Assembly (NCBI GenBank): GCA_028284865.1
Contig: JANQQV010000006.1
Coordinates: forward strand, 62,001 to 126,000
Source of the DNA: Rhodothermales bacterium
Lineage (GTDB): Bacteria; Bacteroidota; Rhodothermia; Rhodothermales; UBA10348
DNA length: 64,000 bases
Reading direction: 5' to 3'
Shown: piece after piece, positions 48,375 to 57,411 of the stretch
Position numbering within the stretch: position 1 is the stretch's first letter
Layout: the number at the start of each line of letters is the position of its first letter
The notes under the pieces: generated by a model
Told to the model about the DNA's origin: nothing
The model's database searches: none
Seen by the model: only the letters and a program-made list of their open reading frames with translations
Program-made: the position numbers and the translations under genes

Positions 48375-50180
48375 TCAGCGACGCGGCTGCCGTTTACCGG
48401 TGATCGCCCCGCGGTTCTTGTCTTTCTTCCGCCCCGGCTTGCTGGCTGGTGCCTCTTTCTTCTTCGGCGCCATTTCCTCCGGGTTGTCATGGATCTGCTT
48501 GTTGATCACCTTCTGCTGAGCCGCCGTGAGGACGTTGTAGCAGAGGTAGTACAGGTTCAGACCCGAAGCAAGGCGGTTGAAGATCAGGAAGATCATCACC
48601 GGGAATACGTAGGTGAAAATCTTGGCCTGGGCGTTGTTCTGGTTCGTCATCGACAGCTTCATCTGGAAGACCATCGAAATACCCATCAGCAGCGTGAAGC
48701 CGGCAACGGCATCGCCGTACATCGGAATGGAAAACGGCAGGCTCAGGATGACGTCGGGGGCGGAAAGGTCCTGGGCCCAGAGGAAGCCCTGCTGACGAAG
48801 CTCAATGGCCTGGGGCAGGAACTGCCAGAGCGCGATGATGACCGGGTACTGAAGGAGCATCGGCAGACATCCGCCCAGCGGATTGACCCCCGTCTCCTTG
48901 TACATCTTCATCATGGCCTGCTGCTGCTTCTGCGGATCATCCGCATACTTCTCCTTGATCACTTCCATGCGCGGTTGCAGCTCGCGCATCTTGGCCATGC
49001 TCTTGAAGGACGTTTTCGTCAGCGGATAGAGCACCAGCTTGATCAGGAAGGCCAGCACGATGATCACCCATCCATAGGGCATGAACTGCCCGAGGTAGGT
49101 GAACGCCGGAATGAAGACGAATCGCGCCAGGGGACGGGTGATGACCTCGAAGAAGTCCCACCCGAAATCGACCATGTTGTAGAGGTCGAGATCATAATCG
49201 TTCAGGTTGCCATAGACCATCGGACCCATATACAGGGTATACGCATCGGTCTCTGGACCAGCGGCGGGCATCAGGAGGGAGGCCAGGTAATCATGGCGGC
49301 CATATGCTTCTGAGACCTCACCGAAACGTTCGCCGATGAGCTCCGCACCCCGCGTGGGCTGCTGAGGCATCATGACGACGGTGAAATATTTGTTCTTGAC
49401 GGCTACCCAATCGATCTCGCCACGCAGCGAGCGCTCGTCGTAGGGGTCCGAGTTGAGAAGCACATCCTCGACTTCGCCGCCACTGCGCGCAAAGGCGCCC
49501 GTGTGCTGTGCCGCTGTTTCGTGATCCAGCTCGGAGAACGGGACGCCTCCATTCCAGACCAGTTCATAGCCCTCGCGCGTCGAGAAAGACGCAGCGCCGG
49601 GCTGATCGATATTCAGATCGATCTCGTAGGAATCCGGCTTGAAGGTGTAGCTCAGGTTGATTTCGCCACTTCCCACATCTGCCTTGAAGGAGACGGTTAC
49701 CGGCGCATCTCCGACCGTGATGGATTCCTGCTGGGTGTCCGTCTCGAAGACAAACGCACGTGAGTCATAGTTGCGACTGCCGGGCGAGGTGAACAGGAGA
49801 CCCAGCGCACCACCCTTGGTCGAATCGACCAGCTGAACATTGCGCTCGGTTCCAGCAATCTCGTACTCCTTGAGCTCGAACGATGAAAACGTGCCGCCCT
49901 GGGTCGAAAGGACTGCACGGTACAGGTTGTTCTCGATTTCGATGGTCCGGACTTCCGCTCCCTGACCCGGGACAAACGTGCTGTCATCGACAGCGAGCTC
50001 CTGCACCGATCCCACTTCTGGATCGCCTTGCTCCACAAACTCCTGACCGGTGACCTGCTCGGTGGTATCTGCTGCGGCCACCTGCTCATCGACAGGGGGC
50101 GGTGCGGGTGCCAACCAGGTCAACCAGACCACCATGATTATGGCGATCAGCACCGTCGCTGTGAGTACGTTTCTATCCAA
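48375..50180 (-). CDS. yidC: YidC, membrane protein insertase
   Basis: YidC inserts and folds inner-membrane proteins, alone or with SecYEG. The 601 residues show an N-terminal helix (MDRNVLTATVLIAIIMVVWL), a large periplasmic domain and a C-terminal five-helix core (WGWVIIVLAFLIKLVLYPLT-type region, MYKETGVNPLGGCLPMLLQYPVIIALWQF). The tail is Lys-rich and probably contacts ribosomes. The start codon is TTG, supported by homology of MDRN. No yidD fits in the 132 bp gap to rnpA. Confidence 0.96.
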   Translation of the reverse strand: MDRNVLTATVLIAIIMVVWLTWLAPAPPPVDEQVAAADTTEQVTGQEFVEQGDPEVGSVQELAVDDSTFVPGQGAEVRTIEIENNLYRAVLSTQGGTFSSFELKEYEIAGTERNVQLVDSTKGGALGLLFTSPGSRNYDSRAFVFETDTQQESITVGDAPVTVSFKADVGSGEINLSYTFKPDSYEIDLNIDQPGAASFSTREGYELVWNGGVPFSELDHETAAQHTGAFARSGGEVEDVLLNSDPYDERSLRGEIDWVAVKNKYFTVVMMPQQPTRGAELIGERFGEVSEAYGRHDYLASLLMPAAGPETDAYTLYMGPMVYGNLNDYDLDLYNMVDFGWDFFEVITRPLARFVFIPAFTYLGQFMPYGWVIIVLAFLIKLVLYPLTKTSFKSMAKMRELQPRMEVIKEKYADDPQKQQQAMMKMYKETGVNPLGGCLPMLLQYPVIIALWQFLPQAIELRQQGFLWAQDLSAPDVILSLPFSIPMYGDAVAGFTLLMGISMVFQMKLSMTNQNNAQAKIFTYVFPVMIFLIFNRLASGLNLYYLCYNVLTAAQQKVINKQIHDNPEEMAPKKKEAPASKPGRKKDKNRGAITGKRQPRR

Positions 50181-50312
50181 TCGGGGCCTCTCGTCGAAGG
50201 GTGAGCGTTGGAGGGTGGTGGGGCCTCAGGTCGGGCGGTACGGGAGGGAGGGAGTGCGGTTCCACTTTTGTGACCTCAGTGTCGTGTAGATCACGAATCA
50301 CAACGATAAGGT

Positions 50313-50759
50313 TCACAGCGGTGACGATGCGGCATCCTGAACGCGCTCTTCCAGGCGAACAAGCGCCTTGGCCAGATCCTCCCGGATGCGTGGACCATCT
50401 TCGTCTCGACCTTGAAAGAGCATCATGGCAGTCAGCGCATTTCCGGATGCGGTGGCGATGCGATTCAGCTGCTCCTGCTCGTTCCGCAGAACATCTCGCA
50501 TGATGCGTTTGACGCGGTTGCGACGCGGCGCGTGTCCACGCGAACGACCAACGGCAACACCCACCTGAAAGGGGGCGCCCAAGTCAGCGGCGGGAATCAA
50601 ACGGTAGAGAATCCGGATACACCCGGAGCGAACGGAGTGGCTGTCCGGGTTGGATCGATCGAAAAGAGGCTCAATCAGGCGTCGCTGCTTCAAGCGTCGA
50701 GCGAGAGGAAACCGCAATCCGGATGATCCAGCAGATGGGGAAGTGATGACCTCGCCCAT
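50313..50759 (-). CDS. rnpA: RnpA, protein component of ribonuclease P
   Basis: The 148-residue basic protein assists the RNA subunit in tRNA 5' processing. The family signature region reads VGVAVGRSRGHAPRRNRVKRIMRD, preceded by a KQRRLIEPLFD segment. It starts with ATG 8 bp after the rpmH stop. Position and motif together make the call safe. Confidence 0.93.
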   Translation of the reverse strand: MGEVITSPSAGSSGLRFPLARRLKQRRLIEPLFDRSNPDSHSVRSGCIRILYRLIPAADLGAPFQVGVAVGRSRGHAPRRNRVKRIMRDVLRNEQEQLNRIATASGNALTAMMLFQGRDEDGPRIREDLAKALVRLEERVQDAASSPL

Positions 50760-50767
50760 CGGCTCGA

Positions 50768-50923
50768 TTACTTACCGCTCTTCGTGTCGCTGACGGTCAG
50801 GTTCTTTCTGCCTTTGGAGCGACGACGGGCAAGCACACGGCGACCATTCTTCGTGGCCATGCGTGAGCGGAATCCGTGCTTGTTGGCGCGCTTGCGGCGG
50901 CTCGGCTGATACGTACGTTTCAT
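50768..50923 (-). CDS. rpmH: Ribosomal protein L34
   Basis: 51 residues: [22 protein letters not shown] is the hallmark of bL34, and the tail continues [18 protein letters not shown]. The ORF track shows a longer version; the ATG at 50923 is the real start. It heads the rpmH-rnpA-yidC-mnmE-mnmG-rsmG operon. Confidence 0.97.
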   Translation of the reverse strand: MKRTYQPSRRKRANKHGFRSRMATKNGRRVLARRRSKGRKNLTVSDTKSGK

Positions 50924-51145
50924 GATACTGGGGTTGGTTATCCTGGCCAGGATCCAGGGTGGGAAGTCGGTCTTCGAGAACGCTAACCCGAAGGTCGACT
51001 GGTCAATACTGTCAGCATCACCATCCAAGAAGGGATGCAGGCCATGTCCTTGCGATGATACGGGAGTGGCAAAAGCGTGCTTCGGCCGCACAAGAACACA
51101 GAATGGTGAAGATACGACAAGTAAGCCGGACATCAACCGGACTGA

Positions 51146-51174
51146 TTGACATTCATAAAAAGTCAGCGTAATAT
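51146..51174 (+). promoter_or_regulatory. Strong sigma70-type promoter of tRNA-Val
   Basis: TTGACA (51146-51151), a 17 bp spacer and TAATAT (51169-51174). This matches the sigma70 optimum almost completely. The tRNA begins about 35 bp after the predicted start. Confidence 0.85.
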
Positions 51175-51217
51175 TGCGGGCTCTGAAAGCGGCTGAACCG
51201 CCGTTTTCAAACATGTT

Positions 51218-51291
51218 GGGAGATTAGCTCAGTTGGTTAGAGCACCTGTCTTACAAACAGGGGGTCACTAGTTCGAGTCTAGTATCTCCCA
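51218..51291 (+). tRNA. tRNA-Val (anticodon UAC)
   Basis: All arms fold by eye. Acceptor GGGAGAT pairs with ATCTCCC; D arm GCTC/GAGC; anticodon arm CCTGT-CTTACAA-ACAGG with TAC in the centre; T arm ACTAG-TTCGAGT-CTAGT. Discriminator is A. The 3' CCA is not encoded. Confidence 0.97.
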
Positions 51292-51333
51292 CTTCAGCGG
51301 TCGCACCATACAAGAGTGCAATGAACCGCATCG

Positions 51334-51369
51334 AACCCCGATTGGCCTTGCTGATCGGGGTTTCTTTTT
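51334..51369 (+). terminator. Rho-independent terminator of the tRNA-Val unit
   Basis: A perfect 9 bp stem AACCCCGAT / ATCGGGGTT with an 11 nt loop is followed by TCTTTTT. It lies about 45 bp after the tRNA. Confidence 0.9.
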
Positions 51370-51499
51370 GGACTGCGATCAATCGAGCACGCTATCCTTC
51401 GTCCATGTTATCATTCGGGCGATGGGTTTCCTCATGCGCACAACGGTGCGTATTCTTGACCACAACCCCTCCTCCCACCGGCATCTGACTGCTGAACGC

Positions 51500-52468
51500 A
51501 TGGCCGAGGATCGTATCCAGCTTGCCGTAATAGGTGACTTCAATATTGATGTCATCCTTGGTGAAGTGAACGCGCTGCCCCGAGTGGGCTATGACACCGT
51601 CTCGGACGAGTATTCGATCGAACCCGGAGGGAGCGCCGCCATTGTCGCGCTTGGGCTGGCGAAAGCGGGGTGGGCCACGGATCTCTACGCCAACGTGGGG
51701 AACGACCTTTTCGGACACTGGCTCAGGGATACCTCCAAGAGCGTTGGCGTGCGCTTAATGAACTGCGCTGACGACCGGAGCGAATCAACAGGATTATCGG
51801 TCGCCTTTTCTAAGTTCGGCGATCGCGGTTTCATCAGCGTTCCGAACCCGATTTCCGACTGGCATGCGCTTGACGTGATTCTGGAGGCGCCACCACGACA
51901 TGTGCACGTCTGCTACCATCCCTACTTGCCCGGCCTGACGGAAAAGCTGGCCGAAGTATTCCCCCGATTGCGCGCTGCGGGCACAACGCTCTCCATGGAT
52001 CCCGCTGGCCCAGGTCCTAACGCCGGCGACCCGCTCGAGGCGCTCAGGGCTGTCGGCAAGGTCGACTTTCTTTTTCTGAATGATCAGGAGGCGGGCGACC
52101 TCGAAATCTCATTGCCCCCTTCGGATGGAGTACTGAACGCACTGGCGGACATTGTCATCGTCAAGAAAGGCAATGAGGGTGCCGTGGCCTACACGCCGGA
52201 TCGAATGCTAGACGTTCCGGAGCGTCAGGTCGAAGAATTTGAGACAACCGGTGCTGGAGACAACTTTGCCGTTGGATTCCTGACCTCGTGGATCCGCATC
52301 GGTCACCTCGAAACCGCCATTCGTGCCGGCAATCTGTTCGGTTCGGAGTCGATTCGATTCCCAGGCGGCGTCCAAGTGCAACGACATTATCCTGAGCTCA
52401 TGCGCGAGCATGCCGAGCTGTTTGAGCCAGCGCCGGTCGAACGCAAAGCGGGCGGTGATGACGAATGA
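51500..52468 (+). CDS. PfkB-family sugar or nucleoside kinase
   Basis: 322 residues from ATG 51500. The N-terminal GDFNIDVIL and PGGSAAIVALGLAKAG match the ribokinase/PfkB start, and the catalytic GAGD motif is in ETTGAGDNFAVGF with the anion hole. The substrate cannot be told from these; ribokinase, fructokinase or adenosine kinase types are possible. An upstream ATG (51420 region) would add about 27 residues without domain character. It overlaps the next gene by 4 bp. Confidence 0.8.
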   Translation: MAEDRIQLAVIGDFNIDVILGEVNALPRVGYDTVSDEYSIEPGGSAAIVALGLAKAGWATDLYANVGNDLFGHWLRDTSKSVGVRLMNCADDRSESTGLSVAFSKFGDRGFISVPNPISDWHALDVILEAPPRHVHVCYHPYLPGLTEKLAEVFPRLRAAGTTLSMDPAGPGPNAGDPLEALRAVGKVDFLFLNDQEAGDLEISLPPSDGVLNALADIVIVKKGNEGAVAYTPDRMLDVPERQVEEFETTGAGDNFAVGFLTSWIRIGHLETAIRAGNLFGSESIRFPGGVQVQRHYPELMREHAELFEPAPVERKAGGDDE

Positions 52469-53124
52469 ATGCGTTCGTTCTTGGCGCTACCGGACTCGTG
52501 GCAGGGTTCATTCTTGAGCATCTCGCAGCATCGGACGACTACGCGCACATTGTCGCTCCAGTCCGGCGATCGACCGGCAATGCTTCGGACAAGCTGATCG
52601 AGATTCCGTTTGATGCCGAAGGCGCAGCGGACTGGGACCCGCCCGTTGAGATCCATCACGCATTCATCGCATTCGGAACGACCAAGAAAGCCGCCGGCGG
52701 GATCAATGCACAGCGTGATATCGAAGTTCGTCTTCCCCGGCTGTATCTGAAGCGCCTTCGCGAGTTGCGTGTTCGGCACATTTCGCTGTGCTCTGCGCTT
52801 GGCGCCGACTGGGAAAGCACGAATGCCTACAACGCCATGAAGGGCCAGCTCGAGGAAGACATCCGAATGATGCGCTTTCCCTCGTTCGTGACGTTTCGAC
52901 CGTCTGTGTTGGGCGGTCACCGCCCGGGAGATGAGCGGCCTGCTGAAGCGTGGGCCCAGCGAGCCATGGCCTGGTTGCCCAAGGCCTTCCGAACCATTCC
53001 TGCTGAGCACGTGGCCGAAGCCATGGTCCGCAAGGCTGCCGAAGAGCCCGAGGGCATGACCATTATCCGTTCTGGCAAGATCTGGAATATCGTTGCGGCG
53101 GAAAAGGCGAGGACAACAGACTAG
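52465..53124 (+). CDS. NAD(P)-binding Rossmann protein (HTATIP2-like)
   Basis: 219 residues. It opens with the nucleotide-binding pattern AFVLGATGLVAGFILEHL and contains the loosely conserved SDR-like region HISLCSALGADWES...YNAMKGQLEEDI (serine then Y-x3-K). The family has atypical short-chain-dehydrogenase members often described as oxidoreductases or isomerases; no substrate is known. The ATGA overlap with the PfkB gene suggests co-translation, and the sialidase gene follows at 12 bp. Confidence 0.7.
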   Translation: MNAFVLGATGLVAGFILEHLAASDDYAHIVAPVRRSTGNASDKLIEIPFDAEGAADWDPPVEIHHAFIAFGTTKKAAGGINAQRDIEVRLPRLYLKRLRELRVRHISLCSALGADWESTNAYNAMKGQLEEDIRMMRFPSFVTFRPSVLGGHRPGDERPAEAWAQRAMAWLPKAFRTIPAEHVAEAMVRKAAEEPEGMTIIRSGKIWNIVAAEKARTTD

Positions 53125-53136
53125 GCGACCGTGATC

Positions 53137-54249
53137 ATGAGCTTGATGACCAACAAAGCCGCACTACGCGGTGTCTTTTCACTGGCCCTGGCCGCCTTGT
53201 TCGTCACGGTCGGCTGTCAATCGAGCGATCACTCCGACCCGGATGCAGTCATGCGGGAGGGCATCGAACACGTTTTGTTTGCTACACCCGCTGATTCCTC
53301 GGTGGCCTGCTATCGTATTCCAGCACTCGACGAGGTGGGTGGTGTTCTGATCGCTGCCATCGATGAACGAGTGCCTTCGTGCCAGGATCTTCGCGCCAAT
53401 CGCGACAGCAACATCCTCATCCGTCGCAGCTTCGATAAAGGCTCAACCTGGGAAGTCGCGCAACGGGTGATGGACTACGAGGACGGCGTCGCTGCTTCTG
53501 ATCCTTCATTCATCGTCGACCGTTCGAATCAGCGCATCCACATGTTGGTCAATGTGATGGACCATGACGATGCTCCCGGACAGTACCGCTTCCATCTCAT
53601 CAGCAGCGATGACTTCGGAGCCACCTGGAGCGCCCCGGTCGACATCACGGATCAGGTGACGCCCTCCGAATGGGCGAACGATTTCATGTTCGTCACCTCC
53701 GGTCATGGCGTTCAAGCTGAAGATGGAACACTACTGCATACGATTGTCAATCTGCAACGGGGCGTGCACGTTTTGATGAGTGGAGATTATGGCGCGAGCT
53801 GGAAGCTCGCGCCATCTCCCGTCGTGCCCGGCGACGAGTCCAAGATCATTACGCTGGAAGACGGGTCCTGGATGGTGAACAGCCGCGTGGCAGGTGCCGG
53901 GCATCGCTGGGTTCATCGCTCACTGGATCGCGGAGCTTCATGGATCTCCGAACCGGATTCAGCTTTGGTCGACCCTGCGGTCAATGCCAGTCTAGTTCGG
54001 CACCCTGAAGGGCTGATCTTCGTCAATGCACACCATCCCGATGAGCGCGCTAACCTCACCATCCGTGTGCAAAAGGACGGGGCGTGGCAAGAGGTGATGA
54101 CTCTGGAAGAAGGTTCGGCGGCTTATGCCTCGGCCGCAATCCTTGAGGACGGCAGCCTGGGCGTCTTTTACGAACGAAAGGGATACACCGAAAACGTGTT
54201 TCAGCGTATCCCTTCCGCCATTGTGAATCGATGGTTTGATCAGCCGTGA
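53137..54249 (+). CDS. Sialidase-like lipoprotein (BNR repeats)
   Basis: 370 residues. A lipoprotein signal ends LFVTVGCQSS. The mature part has the sialidase YRIPAL motif with its arginine and four Asp-box repeats: SFDKGSTW, SSDDFGATW, SGDYGASW, SLDRGASW. That is the six-bladed propeller of family GH33. A catalytic Tyr near WANDFMFVTSG or later is likely but not verified. A GTG at 53131 is an alternative start. It would release sialic acid or a related nonulosonate outside the inner membrane. Confidence 0.78.
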   Translation: MSLMTNKAALRGVFSLALAALFVTVGCQSSDHSDPDAVMREGIEHVLFATPADSSVACYRIPALDEVGGVLIAAIDERVPSCQDLRANRDSNILIRRSFDKGSTWEVAQRVMDYEDGVAASDPSFIVDRSNQRIHMLVNVMDHDDAPGQYRFHLISSDDFGATWSAPVDITDQVTPSEWANDFMFVTSGHGVQAEDGTLLHTIVNLQRGVHVLMSGDYGASWKLAPSPVVPGDESKIITLEDGSWMVNSRVAGAGHRWVHRSLDRGASWISEPDSALVDPAVNASLVRHPEGLIFVNAHHPDERANLTIRVQKDGAWQEVMTLEEGSAAYASAAILEDGSLGVFYERKGYTENVFQRIPSAIVNRWFDQP

Positions 54250-54258
54250 TGCGGTCCG

Positions 54259-55719
54259 TCAGTTCGACACCTGGATGCTATCAATGCGCTGCTCGTAGTC
54301 GGCCCGAATGCTCTCATCCACAGGCGGCGGCGGTGGCGGCGGAATGCTGCCATCGTATTCACTGAGACGGAATGTGACCGGAACGTTCATTTTCACGTTC
54401 ACGCGCTGGCCGCGCTGAACCCCGGGAATGAATTTCATGGTTTGCAACGCGCGAAGAGCCTCTTCGTCAGCACCAGCACCGATCCCGCGCACGACCTGCG
54501 GGTCAACGACGTTGCCCTCCTGGTCAACCACAAACTGCAAGAAGACGCGTCCGGCGATTCCGGCTTCTTTGGCAACTATGGGGTAGTTGATCTCGGCTTG
54601 CAGGGCCTCGAGACCACCGATCATGACAGGCGCCTCTTCGACCACGGCAAATACCGGGGAGCTTCCATCATTCTTCGCGGCCGGCAGTTCCATGACGAGG
54701 TCGTAGGCATCATCCGTGACATGGGCTTCGGTCGGAGCAACTTCCATTTCACTGCAACCGGCGAGAAGCCCAACGGAAGCCGTGATCAGGATCATCCATG
54801 CAAGCATGGGAAATCGGGAAAGTGATAGTCGGGTGGGGGTCTGCATGGCTTGAATACGTTGTTTGAGTTGAGAAGAGGTGGACACCAGCGTCAGCACTGG
54901 TGCAGAGCCAACTGATAACGGGGTCTGCTGGAGCAGGAGTTGGGCGTAGTCGCGAGGGGAGTGGGTGGACTGATCCATGACGCGACGATCACAGCAGATT
55001 TCAGCGTGAAGCGCAACATCTCTGTGCAGCCAATGCGCGAGTGGATGAAAAACGAACACGTGACGAATCAGCGTCGCCACCCAGGTGCGCCAGAGATCTC
55101 CATGCACGATATGCTCGCGCTCGTGCAAGAGAACCGTTTCCAGCGCTGCCGCATCGAAATCCGCTGGCAGCACAATAGTGGGCCGAACCAGGCCACAGGT
55201 GAAGGGCACCCGGACTTCATCCGAAACCCGGATTGATTCTCCGCGAACGCGTCCCGTCAAAAGGCGATAGGAACGATGGGACCGGGGAAGCGCGGTAGAT
55301 CGAGCTACCAAACGGCGCAGCGCCCACCACGACCGGACCAGATGACCGAGGCCAAGAATCGAAAGACCGGCCAGGAAGAGGCTCATCAAGCCGACGACTT
55401 CAACCCACGGCCAGGTCTCGACAAGCGGTTGCGGCGCGGGGGAGGATTGCACTCCAACCGCATTGGCCATGGATGGCGCAGATTCGGACAGCACCGTAGA
55501 CAGAGGCGATGTCACGCCTTCGGGAAGCAACCAGGAGACGATCAGGGCCAGCGGAAGTGCCAAAAGCAGCGCCGTTCCACCATCCAATCTGAGCTGCGGG
55601 TAGGCTTTGGGGAGAGTCCATGCGAACAATACCCAAGCGGCCGCGCAGCAGGACCAGACGAGTATCGGGCCCCAGAATAGTTGGATGGCCTGCTGGCCAA
55701 TGACGAACAGGTCGATCAT
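54259..55719 (-). CDS. M56 metallopeptidase with TonB C-terminal domain (BlaR1-like)
   Basis: 486 residues. Three or four membrane helices flank the M56 zinc motif HEREH in VLLHEREHIVHGD. After a further helix that ends in a lipobox-like LLAGCSE, the extracytoplasmic tail holds a TonB_C domain (YPIVAKEAGIAGRVFLQFVVDQEG, ALRALQTMKFIPGVQRG) and a polyproline run. In BlaR1 the outer part is a penicillin-binding sensor; here a TonB-type module replaces it. It overlaps the blaI-type gene by 4 bp. Confidence 0.85.
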   Translation of the reverse strand: MIDLFVIGQQAIQLFWGPILVWSCCAAAWVLFAWTLPKAYPQLRLDGGTALLLALPLALIVSWLLPEGVTSPLSTVLSESAPSMANAVGVQSSPAPQPLVETWPWVEVVGLMSLFLAGLSILGLGHLVRSWWALRRLVARSTALPRSHRSYRLLTGRVRGESIRVSDEVRVPFTCGLVRPTIVLPADFDAAALETVLLHEREHIVHGDLWRTWVATLIRHVFVFHPLAHWLHRDVALHAEICCDRRVMDQSTHSPRDYAQLLLQQTPLSVGSAPVLTLVSTSSQLKQRIQAMQTPTRLSLSRFPMLAWMILITASVGLLAGCSEMEVAPTEAHVTDDAYDLVMELPAAKNDGSSPVFAVVEEAPVMIGGLEALQAEINYPIVAKEAGIAGRVFLQFVVDQEGNVVDPQVVRGIGAGADEEALRALQTMKFIPGVQRGQRVNVKMNVPVTFRLSEYDGSIPPPPPPPVDESIRADYEQRIDSIQVSN

Positions 55720-56108
55720 TTCGCACCTCCATCATCCAGCCCTTCAATCAGGCGACGAATTTCAGCACGCTCCTCGTCAGACAGCGCCTCGTCCTGAACC
55801 AGGGTGCGGACCAGGGACAAGGGACTTCCGCTGAAAGCCGAACTGATCAGGTCGGTCAGCAGACCCTGACGCACTTCGCCGGGCTGAATGCGCGGGCGAT
55901 ATACGTATTTCTTGTCGACCTCGTCATAGGTCAGGTAGCCCTTGTCGGCGAGCTTCTTCATCGTCGTCATGACAGTCGTGTAGGCGATCTCTTCTGATTG
56001 AGAAAGGATGCCGTGGACGTCAGCGACCGATGCGGTTTCGAGCTCCCAGATCGTATTCAGGATCTGAAGTTCTCGCTCGCCGAGGCGCTTGAAGGATTTT
56101 TTAGCCAT
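55716..56108 (-). CDS. BlaI/MecI-family transcriptional repressor
   Basis: 130 residues. The winged-helix region reads LGERELQILNTIWELETASVADVHGIL and TTVMTTMKKLADKGYLTYDEVDKKYVYRP, typical of BlaI. The cognate protease gene follows with a 4 bp overlap, so cleavage of this repressor by the M56 protein is the expected switch. No beta-lactamase gene is nearby. Confidence 0.9.
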   Translation of the reverse strand: MAKKSFKRLGERELQILNTIWELETASVADVHGILSQSEEIAYTTVMTTMKKLADKGYLTYDEVDKKYVYRPRIQPGEVRQGLLTDLISSAFSGSPLSLVRTLVQDEALSDEERAEIRRLIEGLDDGGAK

Positions 56109-56162
56109 CTACCTTTGCCATGTGATCTTGCCGCATTGAGCGCAATTCCGGCGCTTTCTTTT

Positions 56163-56194
56163 CTACTACTGTGATAGTACGACACAAATAGTAG
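56163..56194. promoter_or_regulatory. Candidate BlaI-type operator
   Basis: The region upstream of the repressor gene has the interrupted palindrome TACTACTGTGATAGTA (56164-56179), and an outer pair CTACTA / TAGTAG at 56163-56168 and 56189-56194. Known BlaI/MecI operators are short TACxx-GTA dyads. The match is approximate. Confidence 0.5.
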
Positions 56195-56266
56195 ATCAAA
56201 GTTGCTGGCGAATCAAGCCAAAGCTGAAAAAATCTTTCGCGGGGGAGTGAACGAAGTGAGGGCGCG

Positions 56267-57400
56267 CTATTCCGCGTCCGTCATGAACGCAAAGATGGTG
56301 CGCGTCTGGTACTGCTCTCCCGGAACGATGACAGTCGACGGGAAGGCCGACTGGTTGGGCGAATCCGGGAAGTGCTGAGTCTCGAGGGCAAAGCCCGAGC
56401 GGTACTCATAGACGTTGCCGCCCTTACCCGTGATGCTCCCATCAAGGAAGTTGCCAGAATAGAACTGGATTCCGGGTTCTTCGGTCAGGACCTCCATCAC
56501 ACGACCGCTTCCGGGCTCGCGCACACGCGCAGCCAACGTGATGGAGCTTCCCATATCCCGCAGCACCCAGTTGTGATCATATCCAAGGCCATTGACCAGT
56601 TGCTCATCGTCCTGGTCGATGCGCGCCCCGATCGGCGTGGCTACCGTGAAGTCAAACGGCGTGTCTGCCACGGGCCGAATCTCACCCGTAGGAATCAGGC
56701 CTGCATCAACAGGGGTGAAGTGATCTGCGGCCAGCATCAGTTCGTGATCCAGAATGGAGTCCGAGTCGGGACCGGCCAGATTGAAATAGGAATGCTGTGT
56801 CAGGTTGACGGGCGTCGCCTTGTCTGTTTGCGCCTGATAGGAAACGATGAGACGCATATCGGCTGTGAGCAGATAGGTCACCTTGACCGAGAGATTCCCG
56901 GGATAGCCTTCCTCGCCGTCGGGGCTTTCATAGGTCAATACCAGGCCGTACTCATTGCCCATGGAGAAGGGCTCTGCCTCCCAAAGCACCTTGTCGAACC
57001 CTTTGATCCCACCGTGCAAGTGGTTCTCGCCGTTGTTCTGCGCCAGGGTGTACGTCTCCCCATCGATACTGAACGATCCGCCAGCAATGCGATTTCCGTA
57101 GCGGCCGATGATGGCCCCGAAGTATGGCTCATTGACCAGGTACTCTTCCAGCGTGTCAAACCCGAGGACGACATCTTCAAAGGTGCCGTCGCGATCAGGT
57201 GCGGTCAGCTTCGTGATGATGCCCCCGTAATTCGTGACTTCCATGACCATACCAGATGGTGATGCCAGCTGGAAGAGCTTTGCCTCACGTCCATCCGATA
57301 GCTGGCCGAAGGTGCGAGAGCGCACACCGGGTTCGACGGCTGGATCTGGGGAAGAGCAGCTCATGAGCAGGAAGGGGAGAAGCAGAAGCAGGCGTCGCAT
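56267..57400 (-). CDS. Aldose 1-epimerase (galactose mutarotase), lipoprotein
   Basis: 377 residues from ATG 57400. A lipoprotein signal (LLLLLPFLLMSCSS) is followed by the mutarotase domain: FGAIIGRYGNRIAGGSF, NNGENHLHGGIKGFDK with a histidine, LTQHSYFNLAG with the catalytic histidine, and EPGIQFYSGNFLDGS with the likely catalytic glutamate. It interconverts alpha and beta aldoses outside the cytoplasm. The gene lies 11 bp after the stop of a 46-codon remnant of what may have been a glycan enzyme. Confidence 0.85.
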   Translation of the reverse strand: MRRLLLLLPFLLMSCSSPDPAVEPGVRSRTFGQLSDGREAKLFQLASPSGMVMEVTNYGGIITKLTAPDRDGTFEDVVLGFDTLEEYLVNEPYFGAIIGRYGNRIAGGSFSIDGETYTLAQNNGENHLHGGIKGFDKVLWEAEPFSMGNEYGLVLTYESPDGEEGYPGNLSVKVTYLLTADMRLIVSYQAQTDKATPVNLTQHSYFNLAGPDSDSILDHELMLAADHFTPVDAGLIPTGEIRPVADTPFDFTVATPIGARIDQDDEQLVNGLGYDHNWVLRDMGSSITLAARVREPGSGRVMEVLTEEPGIQFYSGNFLDGSITGKGGNVYEYRSGFALETQHFPDSPNQSAFPSTVIVPGEQYQTRTIFAFMTDAE

Positions 57401-57411
57401 GCGAACAGGAA

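Noticed and set aside
50181-50312. Possible yidD between yidC and rnpA
   Set aside because: The gap is 132 bp, too short for YidD, and no cysteine-rich ORF of that type is present.
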